NCBI RefSeq assembly: GCF_000764655.1
Contig: NZ_JRGL01000010.1
Coordinates: forward strand, 1-64,000
DNA from: Aeromonas aquatica
Lineage (GTDB): Bacteria > Pseudomonadota > Gammaproteobacteria > Enterobacterales > Aeromonadaceae
DNA length: 64,000 bases
Direction of reading: 5' to 3'
Below, piece by piece: positions 31,670 through 43,539 of the stretch. Every line of letters starts with the position of its first letter. Position 1 is the stretch's first letter. The notes under the pieces are model-generated. The model was not told where the DNA came from, made no database searches, and saw only the letters and a program-made list of their open reading frames with translations. The translations under genes and the position numbers were made by a program.

Positions 31670-31696
31670 TCCCGCCGCGTACACAGCAACAATGAA

Positions 31697-31726
31697 AAAC
31701 CGGCCCAAGTGGCCGGTTTTTTTATG
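31697..31726 (+). terminator. Terminator of purL (copy 1 of a 30-base repeat)
   Basis: Stem ACCGGCC-CAAGT-GGCCGGT with seven T residues then ATG. The whole 30-base stretch is identical to the one ending the nuo operon on the opposite strand (31909-31938). Confidence 0.9.
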
Positions 31727-31763
31727 GGCGCAGCATAAGCGTTGTGTGAATGATTCTGAGTGA

Positions 31764-31791
31764 GGACTTAGGACTTAGGACTTAGGACTCA
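31764..31791 (+). repeat. Heptanucleotide tandem repeat
   Basis: Four head-to-tail copies of GGACTTA, the last changed to GGACTCA, in the non-coding space between the convergent purL and nuo operons. No gene crosses it. Confidence 0.85.
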
Positions 31792-31834
31792 GCATGTAGC
31801 AGCCCCGGAGCGTTGACTCTGGATCAGGATAGGA

Positions 31835-31862
31835 GGGGATGGCAAGGGGGGAGAGGGGAGGG
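31835..31862 (+). other. Possible G-quadruplex
   Basis: Four G-runs on the plus strand: GGGG, GGGGGG, GGGG and GGG, with loops of 7, 3 and 1 bases. This fits the usual quadruplex pattern. It lies between two convergent terminators, where it could affect replication or transcription collision. Formation is unproven. Confidence 0.5.
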
Positions 31863-31908
31863 CGACGCGTTACCGGCTGGAGCAGGATGAATATCGTTTT
31901 GGATGGAG

Positions 31909-31938
31909 CATAAAAAAACCGGCCACTTGGGCCGGTTT
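31909..31938 (-). terminator. Terminator of the nuo operon (copy 2 of a 30-base repeat)
   Basis: The minus strand reads stem ACCGGCC-CAAGT-GGCCGGT with a seven-T tail, 24 bases past the nuoN stop. It is the exact inverse of the purL terminator 182 bases away. Confidence 0.9.
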
Positions 31939-31961
31939 GTTGTGCTGTGACGGGTGAGTGC

Positions 31962-33425
31962 TTAGTGCAGCACCACGTTCTGGAAGCCCTGTACCAGGCT
32001 GATGACCGGCTGGGGATAGATACCCAGCGCCACCACCAGAATGGCGGAGAGCAGCACCACCAGGCCCCCGGAGGAGAAGGCCCAGTCGGCCTTGGCATCG
32101 CGCAGCTGCATGCCGGGCTCGCGCAGGTAGAGGGTGACCATGACCCGCAGGTAGTAGTAGAGCCCCAGAGCGCTGCCGAGCACGATGGCGCCGGAGAGCC
32201 ACCACAGCTGGGCATCGACCGTCACCCCGATGAGGTAGAACTTGCCGATGAAGCCGAGCGTCATGGGGATGCCCGCGAGCGACAACATCATCACCGTCAT
32301 GACGGCGGTCAGGTAGGGACGATGCCAGAACAGACCGCGGTAGCTGTGCAGGGAGTCCGCATCCTTGCCACGATAGGGGCTGGACATCATGCTGATGACG
32401 CCGAACGCACCCAGGCTGGTGAACAGGTACATCAGCAGGTAGACCCCGGCCGCTTCCACCGGCATCTGGCCGAGGCGGCTCGCCACCACCACCGCCAGCA
32501 GGTAGCCGAAGTGGGAGATGGAGGAGTAACCCATCATCCGCTTGATGTTGGTCTGGATCAGTGCCAGCAGGTTACCGACGACGATGGACACGACCGCAAT
32601 GGCCGCCAGCAGCCAGTGGAACATGGGATCGCCGGTGGCAGGGACCGCCAGATAGAAGCGCAGCAGCACGCAGAACACCGCGATCTTGCTGACGGTGGCG
32701 AGGAAGGTCGCGACCGGTGCCGGGGCACCCTCGTACACGTCCGGGGTCCAGAGGTGGAAGGGGGCGAGGGAGAGCTTGAAGGCGAAGCCGACCAGCATCA
32801 GACCCAGGCCACCCATCAGCAGCGGATGGTGAGCCGGGCTCTGGGCCAGGGTCAGACCGAGATCGCTGAAGCTCAGGCTGCCGGCCTGGGCGTAGAGCAG
32901 CGCCATGCCAAACAGCAGGAAGGCGGTGGCGGCGGCGGAGAGCACCATGTACTTGATGCTGGCCTCCAGCGAATGGCGCTCGCGGTAGGCGTAGCCCACC
33001 AGACCGAACATCGGCAGGGTCAGCATCTCGATCCCGATGAACAGGGAGGCGAGGTGGCGGGAACCCGCCAGCACCAGGCCGCCGGCGGTGGCGATCAGCA
33101 GCAGCAGGTAGAACTCTTCCCGGTTGTCCGGATAGCCCTTGAGCCAGGAGCGGCCGAAGGTACAGGTCGCCAGGGCACCGATGAGCACCAGCCCCATGTA
33201 GAAGACGGCGTAGCTGTCCACTTGCAGCAGGGGCGTGACACCCTGATCCCCCTGGGCCATCACGATGGGCAGGGAGAAGAGGGCCAGGTTCAGACCCGTG
33301 ATGGTCACCACGAAGGCGGTGTCATCACAGCGCTTCCAGGCGATGGCCAGCATCAGGGCCACCATGGCCCCCGTGGTCAGCAGCAGGGGCAGCAGGGCCA
33401 GCAGTTGAGCTGCGGTAAACGTCAT
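31962..33425 (-). CDS. nuoN: NADH-quinone oxidoreductase subunit N
   Basis: 487 residues from the ATG at 33425, preceded by AGGAG; the frame extends to 33518 but that start is unsupported and overlaps nuoM. NuoN is a membrane antiporter-like proton-pumping subunit of complex I. About 14 hydrophobic segments are present (for example [26 protein letters not shown]-type loops, [18 protein letters not shown] with the conserved Lys). The 3'-most gene of nuoA-N; 487 is close to the E. coli length of 485. Confidence 0.96.
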   Translation of the reverse strand: MTFTAAQLLALLPLLLTTGAMVALMLAIAWKRCDDTAFVVTITGLNLALFSLPIVMAQGDQGVTPLLQVDSYAVFYMGLVLIGALATCTFGRSWLKGYPDNREEFYLLLLIATAGGLVLAGSRHLASLFIGIEMLTLPMFGLVGYAYRERHSLEASIKYMVLSAAATAFLLFGMALLYAQAGSLSFSDLGLTLAQSPAHHPLLMGGLGLMLVGFAFKLSLAPFHLWTPDVYEGAPAPVATFLATVSKIAVFCVLLRFYLAVPATGDPMFHWLLAAIAVVSIVVGNLLALIQTNIKRMMGYSSISHFGYLLAVVVASRLGQMPVEAAGVYLLMYLFTSLGAFGVISMMSSPYRGKDADSLHSYRGLFWHRPYLTAVMTVMMLSLAGIPMTLGFIGKFYLIGVTVDAQLWWLSGAIVLGSALGLYYYLRVMVTLYLREPGMQLRDAKADWAFSSGGLVVLLSAILVVALGIYPQPVISLVQGFQNVVLH

Positions 33426-33486
33426 GACAGTGCTCCTGTAATGGACAAGGAAGGCAGCAGAAGAGAAGGCATCAGAAGAGAAGGCA

Positions 33487-35004
33487 TCATTGCAAGGCTC
33501 CTGTGCTCGGCAGCGCATACCAGTGCAGCACGTTCAGCAGGCTGCTGCTGGCGGTATCGAGCACCGGCTGGGGATAGACCCCGAGCAGCACCAGCAGGCC
33601 GGCGATGGTCAGCATCATGGCCAGCTCGCGGCTGTCCAGTCCCTTGAGGGGTTTGTCATCCTTGGGGGCACCGAAGCAGGCCCGTTGCAGCATGATGAGG
33701 GAGTAGACCGAGGCCAGCACCAGACCGAAGGTCGCGATGATGGTCATGATCGGCGCCACCTGGAAGCTGCCGATGAGGATCAGGAACTCGCCGATGAAGT
33801 TGCCGGTACCCGGCATCCCCAGTGAGGCGACCGAGAAGAACAGCATGACACCGGGCAGGTAGCGCAGGCGCCCCCACAGGCCGCCCATCTGGCGCAGATC
33901 ACGGGTGTGCAGACGCTCGTAGAGCTGGCCGCACAGGATGAACAGACCGGCAGCGGAGAGGCCGTGGGCGATCATCTGTACCACGGCGCCTTGCAGCGCG
34001 AGCTCGCTACCCGAATAGATGGCGATCATCACGAAGCCCATGTGGGAGATGCTGGTGTAGGCCACCAGTCGCTTGATGTCGGTCTGGGCGAAGGCCAGCA
34101 GGGCACCGTAGACGATGCCGAACAGACCCAGCCCCATGGCATAGGGGGCGAACTGGGCGGACGCCTCGGGGAACAGCGGCAGGGTGAAGCGCAGCAGGCC
34201 GTAGGCGGCGGTCTTCAGCAGGATCCCCGCCAAATCCACGGAACCCGCGGTCGGCGCCTGGCTGTGGGCATCCGGCAGCCAGCCGTGCAGCGGCACCAGC
34301 GGCATCTTGACCGCGAAGGCGATGAAGAAGCCCAGCATCAGCAACCACTGCACACCAGTGCTCATCGGGGTGTTGAGCAGGTCCAGGTAGTTGAAGGTGA
34401 AGACGCCGGTGGCGGCGTGGTGGGTCAGCACCAGCCCCAGGATGGCGACCAGCATGATGAGGCCGCTCGCCTGGGTGTAGATGAAGAACTTGGTGGCGGC
34501 GTTGATACGGGATTTACCGTCGGTGACCGAGTGGCCCCAGAGCGCGATCAGGAAGTACATCGGCACCAGCATCATCTCCCAGAAGAAGAAGAACAGGAAC
34601 AGATCCACCGCCATGAATACGCCGAGCACGCCGCCCAAAATCCACAGCAGGTTCAGGTGGAAGAAGCCGATGCGCTGCACGATTTCCTTCCAGGAACAGA
34701 GGATGGCCAGCACGCCGATGAAGCTGGTGAGCATCACCATCAAGAGCGACAAGCCATCGACCGCCAGATGCAGGGAGATGCCGAAGCGGGGGATCCAGGG
34801 CAATTGCCACTCGGCCGCCCAGACGGGGAGGCCGGGGTTTGCCAGGCTGAAATCACCACTAAACCAGATGGCGCCGGAGAGCAACAAGCAGGCGCTCATG
34901 GACAACAGGGCTACCCAGCGGACGAACTGTCCACCGAGGCGCTCCATCTGCCAGCAGAGCAAGCCGCCGATAAAAGGAATTAACAAGATCCAGAGTAAGG
35001 TCAC
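33487..35004 (-). CDS. nuoM: NADH-quinone oxidoreductase subunit M
   Basis: 505 residues from a GTG start ([18 protein letters not shown]). It is a proton-translocating antiporter-like membrane subunit of complex I. The conserved Glu segment ([21 protein letters not shown]) and the Lys segment ([20 protein letters not shown]) are visible. It lies 61 bases ahead of nuoN. Only a weak GAGAG precedes the start. Confidence 0.96.
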   Translation of the reverse strand: MTLLWILLIPFIGGLLCWQMERLGGQFVRWVALLSMSACLLLSGAIWFSGDFSLANPGLPVWAAEWQLPWIPRFGISLHLAVDGLSLLMVMLTSFIGVLAILCSWKEIVQRIGFFHLNLLWILGGVLGVFMAVDLFLFFFFWEMMLVPMYFLIALWGHSVTDGKSRINAATKFFIYTQASGLIMLVAILGLVLTHHAATGVFTFNYLDLLNTPMSTGVQWLLMLGFFIAFAVKMPLVPLHGWLPDAHSQAPTAGSVDLAGILLKTAAYGLLRFTLPLFPEASAQFAPYAMGLGLFGIVYGALLAFAQTDIKRLVAYTSISHMGFVMIAIYSGSELALQGAVVQMIAHGLSAAGLFILCGQLYERLHTRDLRQMGGLWGRLRYLPGVMLFFSVASLGMPGTGNFIGEFLILIGSFQVAPIMTIIATFGLVLASVYSLIMLQRACFGAPKDDKPLKGLDSRELAMMLTIAGLLVLLGVYPQPVLDTASSSLLNVLHWYALPSTGALQ

Positions 35005-35080
35005 GATATCAGCTCTCTCATAGGTTCTAGTCGCTGTGCAGGCCCGCAGGCCTGCAGTGAATTCAGGGAATGCATCGACG

Positions 35081-36928
35081 TCAACCGAGCAGCAGCAGCG
35101 CCAGGATCAGGACGGCGCCCATCCCCATGGAGGCTGCGTACCAGCGCAACTTGCCGGTGACAGTCCAGGCCAGCATCTGATGACCACTGTATGCCAGTAC
35201 GGCGGGCAGGTTCATCATCCAGTCCAGCGGATCCTTGCCAAGCAAGCGGGTCGCCAGCAGGTAGGGCTTGACCCAGAGCCGTTCATACAACCAGTCAAAG
35301 CCCCAGGCGTTGAACCAGAGGGTGCTGAGCAGACGGCCAGGGGCGCTCTCGGCAATACTTCTTGCCAGGCGACGCTCGCCAAGGAACAGGAAGGCGGCGA
35401 GTGCTATCCCCGCCACGGCGATGACGCCGGACAGGATCTCGAGGCTGTGACGACCCTCTTCGATGTGATCGCCAGGGCCCGCCGGCAGTACGCCCGCCAA
35501 GGGGGGGGTGATCCAGGCGCCGATGGCGGTGGAGAGCACCAACAGCACCAGCAGCGGCAGCTTGTGCGCCAGGCCGTGACCGGCATGGGCCTGCGTCTGC
35601 GGCTTGCCGTGGAAGGCGATGAAGATCAGACGGAAGGTGTAGAGGGAGGTCAGGAAGGCCCCCACCAGACCGGCCCACAGCAGGGTGTTCTGGCCACTGG
35701 CCTGCACCTGCCAGAGGATGGCGTCCTTACTGTAGAAACCGGCGGTCACCAGCGGCAGCGCGGCCAGTGCCGAGCCCCCGACCAGGAAGCAGGCATAGAC
35801 CAGCGGCAGGCTCTTGCGCAGGCCCCCCATCTTGAAGATGTTCTGCTCGTGGTGGGTCGCGACGATGACGGCACCGGCGGAGAGGAACAACAGCGCCTTG
35901 AAGAAGGCGTGGGTCATCAGGTGGAAGATGGCCCCATCCCAGGCACCGACCCCGAGGGCCAGGAACATGTAGCCGATCTGGCTCATGGTGGAGTAGGCCA
36001 AAATCCGCTTGATGTCGGTCTGCACTAGGGCCGCGAAGCCCGCCAGCACCAGCGTGATGGCACCCACCAGCGCCACCAGATGCAGGATCTCGGGGGCCAG
36101 CAGGAACAGTCCGTGGGTACGGGCGATGAGATAGACACCAGCGGTCACCATGGTGGCCGCGTGGATCAGCGCCGAGACCGGGGTTGGACCCGCCATGGCG
36201 TCTGCCAGCCAGGTCTGCAGCGGCAGCTGGGCGGATTTACCGACAGCGCCACCGAGCAACATCAGACAGGCGAACGACAGGGCAGGGGAGCCTTCGGCAA
36301 ACATCGCGGGCGCGCGAACCAGCAGCTCATGGATGTTGAGGGTACCGAGCTCCCGGTACAGGACGAACAGACCGATAGCGAGGAAGACGTCACCGACCCG
36401 GGTCACCACGAACGCCTTGAGGGCAGCGGCCCCGTTGGCGGGATTGCGGTAGTAGAAGCCGATCAGCAGGTAGCTGCACAGGCCCACGCCTTCCCAACCG
36501 AGGTAGACGAACAGCAGATCATCGGCCAGCACCAGGAACACCATGCTGGCGATGAACAGGTTGGTGTAGGTGAAGAAGCGCGAATAACCTTCTTCCCCAC
36601 GCATGTACCAGGAGGCGAACAGGTGGATGAAGAAACCCACCCCGGTCACCACTCCCAACATGGTCAGCGACAGGCCGTCCAGCGCCAGGCGGAAGCTGGG
36701 GGTGAATTCACCCACCGCCATCCACTGCCACAGGGTCTGGGTGTAGACGCCGCCCTCCGGCATGTTGCCGAGAAAATCGATGCCAACCCAGAGGGTGGTC
36801 AGGGCCGACAGGCCTATGCTGCCGACACCGATGAGCGCCGAGGTGCGCTCGCCGAAACGGCCGATGGAGAAGGCCAGCACCAGCCATCCCAGCAGCGGGA
36901 ACAGGAAAGTCAGGAATAGGAGGCTCAT
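35081..36928 (-). CDS. nuoL: NADH-quinone oxidoreductase subunit L
   Basis: 615 residues (E. coli 613). It is the distal antiporter-like subunit with the long lateral helix. Motifs [39 protein letters not shown] and [18 protein letters not shown] are typical of NuoL/ND5. Its ATG overlaps the nuoK stop (ATGA), indicating coupled translation. The C-terminal lateral-helix region is intact. Confidence 0.97.
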   Translation of the reverse strand: MSLLFLTFLFPLLGWLVLAFSIGRFGERTSALIGVGSIGLSALTTLWVGIDFLGNMPEGGVYTQTLWQWMAVGEFTPSFRLALDGLSLTMLGVVTGVGFFIHLFASWYMRGEEGYSRFFTYTNLFIASMVFLVLADDLLFVYLGWEGVGLCSYLLIGFYYRNPANGAAALKAFVVTRVGDVFLAIGLFVLYRELGTLNIHELLVRAPAMFAEGSPALSFACLMLLGGAVGKSAQLPLQTWLADAMAGPTPVSALIHAATMVTAGVYLIARTHGLFLLAPEILHLVALVGAITLVLAGFAALVQTDIKRILAYSTMSQIGYMFLALGVGAWDGAIFHLMTHAFFKALLFLSAGAVIVATHHEQNIFKMGGLRKSLPLVYACFLVGGSALAALPLVTAGFYSKDAILWQVQASGQNTLLWAGLVGAFLTSLYTFRLIFIAFHGKPQTQAHAGHGLAHKLPLLVLLVLSTAIGAWITPPLAGVLPAGPGDHIEEGRHSLEILSGVIAVAGIALAAFLFLGERRLARSIAESAPGRLLSTLWFNAWGFDWLYERLWVKPYLLATRLLGKDPLDWMMNLPAVLAYSGHQMLAWTVTGKLRWYAASMGMGAVLILALLLLG

Positions 36929-37233
36929 CCGCGCATCTCGCTCACAGTGTCCACGCTGAGGGTGTGGTAACGACGATAGAGCAGCAGTAACAGGGCCAGG
37001 CCAATGCTGGCCTCCGCTGCCGCCAGAGAAATCACCAGTATGTACATGATCTGGCCGTCGGCCTGGGCCCAGCGGCTGCCAGCCACCACGAACGCCAGTG
37101 CGGACGCATTCATCATGATTTCGATACTCATGAGGATAAACAGCAAGTTACGGCGAATTAACAGGCCGCACAGGCCGATACAGAACAAGATGGCCGCAAG
37201 CAGCAAACCGTGTTCCATGGGAATGCCACTCAT
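36925..37233 (-). CDS. nuoK: NADH-quinone oxidoreductase subunit K
   Basis: 102 residues, starting [17 protein letters not shown]. It is a small three-helix proton-channel subunit with the conserved membrane glutamates in [17 protein letters not shown] and [15 protein letters not shown]. It ends in VDTVSEMRG like the E. coli protein. It overlaps nuoJ and nuoL by four bases each. Confidence 0.97.
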   Translation of the reverse strand: MSGIPMEHGLLLAAILFCIGLCGLLIRRNLLFILMSIEIMMNASALAFVVAGSRWAQADGQIMYILVISLAAAEASIGLALLLLLYRRYHTLSVDTVSEMRG

Positions 37234-37781
37234 TGCTGACCTCCTTCTTGAGATGGGCGCACGGGGGTTTTGGGCACGGAGAGCACCTCTCCGTTCTTGT
37301 CCTCACGGCCCAGGTGATAGGCGGTGACCAGGCCCGCCAGCAGCAGGATGGAGGCGAGCTCCACCGCCAGCACGTAGGGGCCGAACAGGGCGATGCCGAC
37401 TTCCTTGGCACTGACGTCGGTCAGACCGAGCACACCCCCGGTGACGCCGAGGATGCCGTAGGCCAGGAAGCCGAGCAGGATGAGGGAGAGCAGGGCTGGC
37501 CCGCCCCAGGTCTTGGGGGTGAGCCAGTTGCGTTCCTGATCCTGGGCCGAGCCCAGGTTCAGCATCATCACCACGAACACGAACAACACCATGATGGCGC
37601 CGGCGTAGACGATCACCTGCAAGGCACCCGCGAAGGAGGCACCAAGGCAGAAGAAGATCATGGCCACGGCGATGAGCGAGATGATGAGATTGAGCAGCGC
37701 GTGCATCGGGTTGCTGGTGCTGATCACCCGCAGCGTGCTGTAAATGGCGACCAGGGCCGCGGCATAAAATGCCAATTCCAT
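37230..37781 (-). CDS. nuoJ: NADH-quinone oxidoreductase subunit J
   Basis: 183 residues. Five membrane helices are indicated ([59 protein letters not shown] and two more). The broken helix with [18 protein letters not shown] matches the functional helix 3 of NuoJ/ND6. It starts 9 bases after nuoI. Confidence 0.96.
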   Translation of the reverse strand: MELAFYAAALVAIYSTLRVISTSNPMHALLNLIISLIAVAMIFFCLGASFAGALQVIVYAGAIMVLFVFVVMMLNLGSAQDQERNWLTPKTWGGPALLSLILLGFLAYGILGVTGGVLGLTDVSAKEVGIALFGPYVLAVELASILLLAGLVTAYHLGREDKNGEVLSVPKTPVRPSQEGGQQ

Positions 37782-37790
37782 GATTGACTC

Positions 37791-38333
37791 CTAGGGCAGC
37801 AGGCTCTTGACATCGATGGGCTTGGCTTCGTTCTCGGCATCCCCTTTGGGCTTGCCGTCGATAGCCATACCGCTCATGCGATAGAAGTTGTAGTCCGGGT
37901 ACTTGCCGGGGCCGCTGATCAGCAGATCTTCCTTCTCGTACACCAGATCCTGGCGACGATACTCACCCATCTCGAAATCCGGGGTGAGCTGGATGGCGGT
38001 GGTGGGGCAGGCTTCCTCACACAGGCCGCAGAAGATGCAACGGGAGAAGTTGATGCGGAAGAACTCCGGGTACCAGCGACCATCGTCCCGCTCCGCTTTT
38101 TGCAGCGAGATGCAGCCGACCGGACAGGCGACGGCGCACAGGTTGCATGCCACGCAGCGCTCGTCACCGTCCGGATCCCGGGTCAGGACGATGCGGCCAC
38201 GGAAACGGGGCGCCGCATAGACGGCCTGCTCCGGGTAGCTCAGGGTCTCGCGGGGCCGCCAGGCATGGGAGAACACCATCCCGAGGCTCCGCAGTTGGGT
38301 GCCAACACCCTTGATGATATTAATGATTTTCAT
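37791..38333 (-). CDS. nuoI: NADH-quinone oxidoreductase subunit I
   Basis: 180 residues, equal to E. coli. NuoI carries the two [4Fe-4S] clusters N6a and N6b on the path to quinone. The two ferredoxin motifs are [15 protein letters not shown] and [12 protein letters not shown], each complete. The N-terminal amphipathic helix follows [20 protein letters not shown]. Confidence 0.98.
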   Translation of the reverse strand: MKIINIIKGVGTQLRSLGMVFSHAWRPRETLSYPEQAVYAAPRFRGRIVLTRDPDGDERCVACNLCAVACPVGCISLQKAERDDGRWYPEFFRINFSRCIFCGLCEEACPTTAIQLTPDFEMGEYRRQDLVYEKEDLLISGPGKYPDYNFYRMSGMAIDGKPKGDAENEAKPIDVKSLLP

Positions 38334-38340
38334 AGGTGCC

Positions 38341-39309
38341 TCACTGCACGTTCATCAGCACTACGGCGCCGGTTACCAGCATGTTGAGCAAGGTAAGCGG
38401 CAGGCAGACTTTCCAGCCAAAGGACATCACCTGGTCGAAGCGCGGGCGAGGCAGGGAAGCCCGCAGCAGGATGAAGAACACCATGAAACAGGCGGTCTTC
38501 AGGGCGAACCAGATGAAGGGCGGCAGCCAGGGGCCGTGCCAGCCACCGAAGAACAGGGTCACGATGAGGGAGGAGATCAGCACTATGCCGATGTACTCAC
38601 CCACGAAGAACAGGCCCCACTTCATGCCCGCATACTCGATGTGATAGCCATCGGCGAGCTCCTGCTCGGCCTCAGGCTGATCGAACGGGTGACGGTGAGT
38701 GACGGCGACGCCGGCAAACAGGAAGGTGACGAAGCCCAGGATCTGGGGTACCACGTTCCAGAGCCCGGCTTGCGCCTCGACGATCTCCCGCAGGTTGAAG
38801 CTGCCGGTCTGGATCACTATGCCCATCAGGGACAGGCCGAGGAACACCTCGTAGGAGAGGGTCTGGGCCGAGGCCCGCAGGCTGCCGAGCAGGGAGTACT
38901 TGTTGTTGCTCGACCAGCCGGCGAACAGCACGGCGTAGACCGCCAGCCCCGCGATGGCCAGGATGTAGAGCAGGCCCACGTTGAGATCCGCCACGCCCCA
39001 GGTGGGGGTGATGGGCACCACCGCAAACGCCAGAATGAAGGCGGTGAAGGCGATGATGGGGGCCAGCACGAAGATCCGGCGATCGGCAAACGGCGGGATC
39101 CAGTCTTCCTTGAAGAACATCTTGATCATGTCGGCGGCCAGCTGCAGCAGGCCGAAGGGGCCCACCCGGTTGGGGCCGTAGCGATCCTGCCACAGCGCCA
39201 GCAGGCGACGCTCGATGAAGCTCATGAAGGCACCGGCCCCCACGATCCCCACCAGCACGATCAGGGCCTTGCCCACCTCCAGCAGCAGGTCAATCAGCGA
39301 ATCGCTCAT
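38341..39309 (-). CDS. nuoH: NADH-quinone oxidoreductase subunit H
   Basis: 322 residues with a strong AGGAGGT site. NuoH forms the quinone entry channel at the membrane-arm junction. [24 protein letters not shown] and the [26 protein letters not shown] region (shown here as [12 protein letters not shown]) carry the conserved Glu/Arg loops. Eight hydrophobic segments are seen. Confidence 0.97.
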   Translation of the reverse strand: MSDSLIDLLLEVGKALIVLVGIVGAGAFMSFIERRLLALWQDRYGPNRVGPFGLLQLAADMIKMFFKEDWIPPFADRRIFVLAPIIAFTAFILAFAVVPITPTWGVADLNVGLLYILAIAGLAVYAVLFAGWSSNNKYSLLGSLRASAQTLSYEVFLGLSLMGIVIQTGSFNLREIVEAQAGLWNVVPQILGFVTFLFAGVAVTHRHPFDQPEAEQELADGYHIEYAGMKWGLFFVGEYIGIVLISSLIVTLFFGGWHGPWLPPFIWFALKTACFMVFFILLRASLPRPRFDQVMSFGWKVCLPLTLLNMLVTGAVVLMNVQ

Positions 39310-39361
39310 AGGCGGACCTCCTGCCGGTTGTCGCGTTGAGAAAGGGTGATCAGCACGTGGC

Positions 39362-42091
39362 TCATGCGATGGCCTCCTGCAAGTTGTTCACATAGGTCTG
39401 ATGCAGCGCGGTCGGCAGGCCATTGGCACCGAGGGGCAGACCGAGCAGGCCCTTGGCCAGTTTGTCGCTCAGGCGCAGGGTCAGCCGCCAGTGGTGGCCA
39501 CCCCAGGAGAAGGCAATCAGGCTGCCGGCATTGAGGGCCAGACGGGCGGCGTCGGCCGGGTTCAGTACCAGCACGGGCTCGCTCATGCGTGCCTGGATGA
39601 CCGGGCTCCTGGCGGAGAGTTCTTCGCCACCGAACAGCTGATCGTAACTGACCACCTGCAGCGCCTCCTGGGCCTGGAAGGGAGTCGGGATGCTGTCGAA
39701 CCAGCCGAGGTTGTCCTCACCCGGTTCCAGCAGACGGCGACCGGGATCCCCGGCACGCAGGTTGCCACCCACTTCGTCCTGGAACTTGTTCCAGGCAGAG
39801 GGGGAGTTCCAGCCCGGCGCCCAGGCGAAGGGCACCTGTTGCATCGGTTGGCGGGCACCGGCGTAGCCTTCCATGGAGAAGGCGAACGGCGAGTCGGGAT
39901 CTTGCGCGACCCGGGGTTCGCTCACGTCCTGATCCGCCAGCATGGAGGTGCGACCGCTGTAGCGGTGCGGCTCGCGGGCGAGCTTCATGCCACGGATGCG
40001 CAGACCCGCGTTGGGGGCGGCTTCACGCATGGCAGCCAGCAGCGGGGCGCTGGCGGCGCAGGCCGTGCTCACCTCGTCGAAGGTGCTCCAGCGCAGCGGT
40101 TTTCTGTCCAGAGCGCCTTGCAGCGCGGCCAGCCAGCGCCAGCTCTCGCGCACCTGAATGTCGGCGTCGTAGAAGGCGGGGGCATAGACCTGGAAGAAGC
40201 GCTGGGCGCGGCCTTCCATGTTGATGAGGGTACCGTCGGCCTCGGCGAAGCTGGCGGCGGGCAGTACCAGACCCGCTTTCTGGGCGGTGCCGGTGTCCTG
40301 ATGATCGACCACCAGCAGGTGTTGCAGGCGGTCGATGGCGGCATCGACGCGGCTGCGGGCGGCACGGCGATAGAGATCGTTCTCCAGGGTGATGAGCGCG
40401 AGCTTCTCCTCCCCTTCGATGCGCTCGAGGGCAGCTTCCAGCGGTGCGGCGGTCCCGGCCAGCATGGCCAGCCCCAGGCTGTTGGCTTCTTGCGCCACCA
40501 GCGCCAGTTCCACGGCCTGACCACGACCCTTGAGGGCGCGGGCGATGTTACTGGCCGCCTCGAGCAGCGCCTGGGAGCGGGCGCCGGAGCCGGCGATGAT
40601 GAGCGGCTTCTTGGCGTTGCCAAGCAGCTCGGCCCAACGTTCGGCCAGGGCTTGCTGCTCGGGCGCCAGATCGGCCAGGGCAGGGGCCGAGCCGTCGAGC
40701 AGGTGGGCGATGGCGAAGCCGAGGCGTGCCTGATCCGCGTGGGGCGCGTGCAGGGTGCCGCTCGCCACGTCGTCCAGACGGGTGCTATCCAGGCTGGTGA
40801 TCAGCAGCGGGTAGCGCTCGTTCTGGGCCAGGGTCTGCACCGCGGCGACTTGCCACAGGTCCACCTTCAGCTTGCGGGCGATCTCGCGCCCCTTGCCCTT
40901 GACCGCCTGGCGCAGGGCCAGGGCGATGCGGGCGGCGGTCTGGGTGACGTCTTCGCCGAGCACCAGCACGGCGTCGGCCTCTTCCATGTCACGCAGGCTC
41001 GGGGTGCGTACGCCACCCTGTTGCAGGATCTGCAGCATCTTCTGCAGGCATTCCCACTCGCTTTGCTCGACGCCGCTGTAGAAGTTGGCGGCGCCCACCA
41101 GCTCGCGCAGGGCGAAGTTGCTCTCCAGCGAGGCGCGCGGCGAGCCGATGCCGATGACGCCGGCGGCGGTGCGCAGGGCATCGGCGGCGCGGTTCAGGGC
41201 ACCGTCCACCGTGATGGCGAGTCTGTCGCTGCCGTCATGGAGCAGGGGCTGGCGCGGACGATCGGCCAGGTTGACGTGACCGTAGCCGAAGCGGCCGCGA
41301 TCGCACAGGAAGTAGTGGTTCAGGGCGCCGTGGTAACGGTTCTCGATGCGGCGCAGCTCGCCATAACGCTCACCCGGGCTGATGTTGCAGCCGACCGCGC
41401 AGCCTTGGCAGATGCTGGGGGCGAACTGCATGTCCCACTTGCGGTTGTAGCGTTCTGAGTGGGTCTTGTCGGTGAAGACGCCGGTGGGGCAGACCTCCAC
41501 CAGGTTGCCGGAGAACTCGCTCTCCAGGGTGCCGTCTTCGACCCGGCCGAAATAGACGTTGTCGTGGGCACCGTAGACACCGAGATCCTCGCCACCGGCG
41601 TAGTCCTTGTAGTAACGGACGCAGCGATAGCAGGCGATGCAGCGGTTCATCTCGTGATTGATGAAAGGGCCCAGATCCTGATTCTGGTGGGTGCGCTTGG
41701 TGAAGCGGTAGCGACGGCTGTTGTGGCCCGTCATCACCGTCATGTCTTGCAGGTGGCAGGCGCCGCCCTCTTCACACACCGGGCAATCGTGGGGGTGGTT
41801 GGTCATCTGCCACTCCACCACCGTCTTGCGGAACTCTTTCGCCTCTTCGTCCTCGATGGAGATATAGCTGCCATCGGTGGAGGGGGTCATGCAGGACATG
41901 ACCAGGCGGCCGCGCTTGTCGTCGGCATTCTGATATTGCTTGACCGCACACTGGCGGCAGGCGCCGACGCTACCGAGCGCCGGATGCCAGCAAAAATAGG
42001 GGACGTCAAGCCCTAAGGACAGACAGGCTTGCAGCAGATTGTCTGCCCCGTCTACCTCGTACTCTTTACCGTCTACATGAATGGTGGCCAT
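39362..42091 (-). CDS. nuoG: NADH-quinone oxidoreductase subunit G
   Basis: 909 residues (E. coli 908). It is the large Fe-S subunit of the peripheral arm. The N-terminal [2Fe-2S] domain has cysteines in FCWHP and GACRQCAVK. The His-ligated [4Fe-4S] site is in [18 protein letters not shown], the next cluster is in [11 protein letters not shown], and the extra N7 cluster (CQGCAVGCN) found in E. coli-type NuoG is kept. The rest is a molybdopterin-oxidoreductase-like domain without cofactor. The gap to nuoF contains a short GACGCG-CAGT-CGCGTC hairpin just after the nuoF stop. Confidence 0.97.
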   Translation of the reverse strand: MATIHVDGKEYEVDGADNLLQACLSLGLDVPYFCWHPALGSVGACRQCAVKQYQNADDKRGRLVMSCMTPSTDGSYISIEDEEAKEFRKTVVEWQMTNHPHDCPVCEEGGACHLQDMTVMTGHNSRRYRFTKRTHQNQDLGPFINHEMNRCIACYRCVRYYKDYAGGEDLGVYGAHDNVYFGRVEDGTLESEFSGNLVEVCPTGVFTDKTHSERYNRKWDMQFAPSICQGCAVGCNISPGERYGELRRIENRYHGALNHYFLCDRGRFGYGHVNLADRPRQPLLHDGSDRLAITVDGALNRAADALRTAAGVIGIGSPRASLESNFALRELVGAANFYSGVEQSEWECLQKMLQILQQGGVRTPSLRDMEEADAVLVLGEDVTQTAARIALALRQAVKGKGREIARKLKVDLWQVAAVQTLAQNERYPLLITSLDSTRLDDVASGTLHAPHADQARLGFAIAHLLDGSAPALADLAPEQQALAERWAELLGNAKKPLIIAGSGARSQALLEAASNIARALKGRGQAVELALVAQEANSLGLAMLAGTAAPLEAALERIEGEEKLALITLENDLYRRAARSRVDAAIDRLQHLLVVDHQDTGTAQKAGLVLPAASFAEADGTLINMEGRAQRFFQVYAPAFYDADIQVRESWRWLAALQGALDRKPLRWSTFDEVSTACAASAPLLAAMREAAPNAGLRIRGMKLAREPHRYSGRTSMLADQDVSEPRVAQDPDSPFAFSMEGYAGARQPMQQVPFAWAPGWNSPSAWNKFQDEVGGNLRAGDPGRRLLEPGEDNLGWFDSIPTPFQAQEALQVVSYDQLFGGEELSARSPVIQARMSEPVLVLNPADAARLALNAGSLIAFSWGGHHWRLTLRLSDKLAKGLLGLPLGANGLPTALHQTYVNNLQEAIA

Positions 42092-42171
42092 ACAACTTCC
42101 CTGACTTCAATTAGATAAAATCTTTGGCTCGCGCTAGTTCAGAGGACCAGCTGCGGACGCGCAGTCGCGTC

Positions 42172-43539
42172 TTACCAGCGTTCGCCCAGCAGATTGGGCT
42201 GGATCCCTTTGAGCAGCTTGTGATTGTCCTGCGGTCCCTTGATCCCGGCCTCGAATTCGGCGCGGAAATACTTGAGGGCACTGCCAAGGGGCTCGACGGC
42301 GCCAGGGGCATGGGCGCAGAAGGTCTTGCCCGGGCCGAGGAAACTGACCAGCTGTTCCAGCGTGGCCAGATCTCCTTGCTGACCCTCGCCACGCTCCAGC
42401 GCGCGCAGCAGCTTGACGCTCCAGGGCAGGCCATCGCGGCAGGGGGTGCACCAGCCACAGGATTCACGGGCGAAGAACTCTTCCATGTTGCGCAAGAGTC
42501 CCACCATGTTGATGCTGTCATCCACCGCCATGGCGAGGCCCGTCCCCATACGGGTGCCGACCTTGCCGATGCCACCGGCATACATCTGGGCATCCAGGTG
42601 CTCGGGCAGCAGGAAGCCGGTGCCGGCGCCGCCCGGTTGCCAGGCCTTGAGGCGATAGCCTGGTTTCATGCCACCGGCGTAGTTTTCAAACAGCTCGCGG
42701 GCGGTGATGCCAAAGGGCAGCTCCCACAGACCCGGGTTGTTGACCTTGCCGGAGAAGCCCATCAGCTTGGTGCCGTGATCTTCCGAGCCCGGCAGCGCCA
42801 ATCCCTGATACCACTCGACGCCGTTGCCGATGATGGCGGGCACGTTGCACAGGGTCTCGACGTTGTTGACGCAGGTCGGCTTGCCCCAGACGCCGGAGAC
42901 GGCTGGAAAGGGGGGCTTGGCGCGCGGGTTGGCGCGGCGCCCTTCCAGGGAGTTGATCAGCGCCGTCTCTTCGCCGCAGATGTAACGCCCGGCGCCCGTG
43001 TGGACGAACAGCTCGAAGTCAAAGCCAGAGCCCAGGATGTTCTTGCCGAGCAGACCGGCGGCCTTGGCTTCTTCCACCGCGCGGCGCAGGTTGATGGCGG
43101 CATCGACGTATTCGCCCCGCAGGAAGATGTAGCCACGGTAGGCCTTGAGGGCCTTGGCGGAGATGATCATCCCCTCGATCAGCAGATGGGGCAGTTGCTC
43201 CATCAGCAGACGATCCTTCCAGGTGTTCGGCTCCATCTCGTCGGCGTTGCAGAGCAGGTAACGGATGTTCATGCTCTCGTCTTTGGGCATCAGGCCCCAC
43301 TTCACACCGGTGGAGAAGCCGGCGCCGCCGCGGCCCTTGAGGCCGGCGTCCTTGACGGTGCCGACGATCTCATCAGGGCTCATCTGACTCAGTGCCTTGC
43401 GGGCCGCATCGTAGCCCTGCTTGCTCTGGTATTCGTCCAGCCAGACCGGCTGGCCGTCATCGCGCAACCGCCAGGTGAGCGGATGGGTCTCGGCCGCACG
43501 GGCGATGCGGTTGGCGGTGCCAAAGGATGCCAAACTCAT
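42172..43539 (-). CDS. nuoF: NADH-quinone oxidoreductase subunit F
   Basis: 455 residues. NuoF binds NADH and FMN and holds the N3 [4Fe-4S] cluster. The glycine-rich [17 protein letters not shown], the [20 protein letters not shown] region (nucleotide binding) and the C-terminal cluster motif [12 protein letters not shown] are present, with a final Cys in [11 protein letters not shown]. Its ATG overlaps the nuoE stop. Confidence 0.98.
   Translation of the reverse strand: MSLASFGTANRIARAAETHPLTWRLRDDGQPVWLDEYQSKQGYDAARKALSQMSPDEIVGTVKDAGLKGRGGAGFSTGVKWGLMPKDESMNIRYLLCNADEMEPNTWKDRLLMEQLPHLLIEGMIISAKALKAYRGYIFLRGEYVDAAINLRRAVEEAKAAGLLGKNILGSGFDFELFVHTGAGRYICGEETALINSLEGRRANPRAKPPFPAVSGVWGKPTCVNNVETLCNVPAIIGNGVEWYQGLALPGSEDHGTKLMGFSGKVNNPGLWELPFGITARELFENYAGGMKPGYRLKAWQPGGAGTGFLLPEHLDAQMYAGGIGKVGTRMGTGLAMAVDDSINMVGLLRNMEEFFARESCGWCTPCRDGLPWSVKLLRALERGEGQQGDLATLEQLVSFLGPGKTFCAHAPGAVEPLGSALKYFRAEFEAGIKGPQDNHKLLKGIQPNLLGERW

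Noticed and set aside
27902..31708. Very long minus-strand open frame opposite purL (over 1200 codons)
   Set aside because: It is the antisense shadow of purL, a fully recognisable gene; high GC and codon bias keep the opposite frame open. The translation is low-complexity (His/Gly/Gln-rich) without domains.
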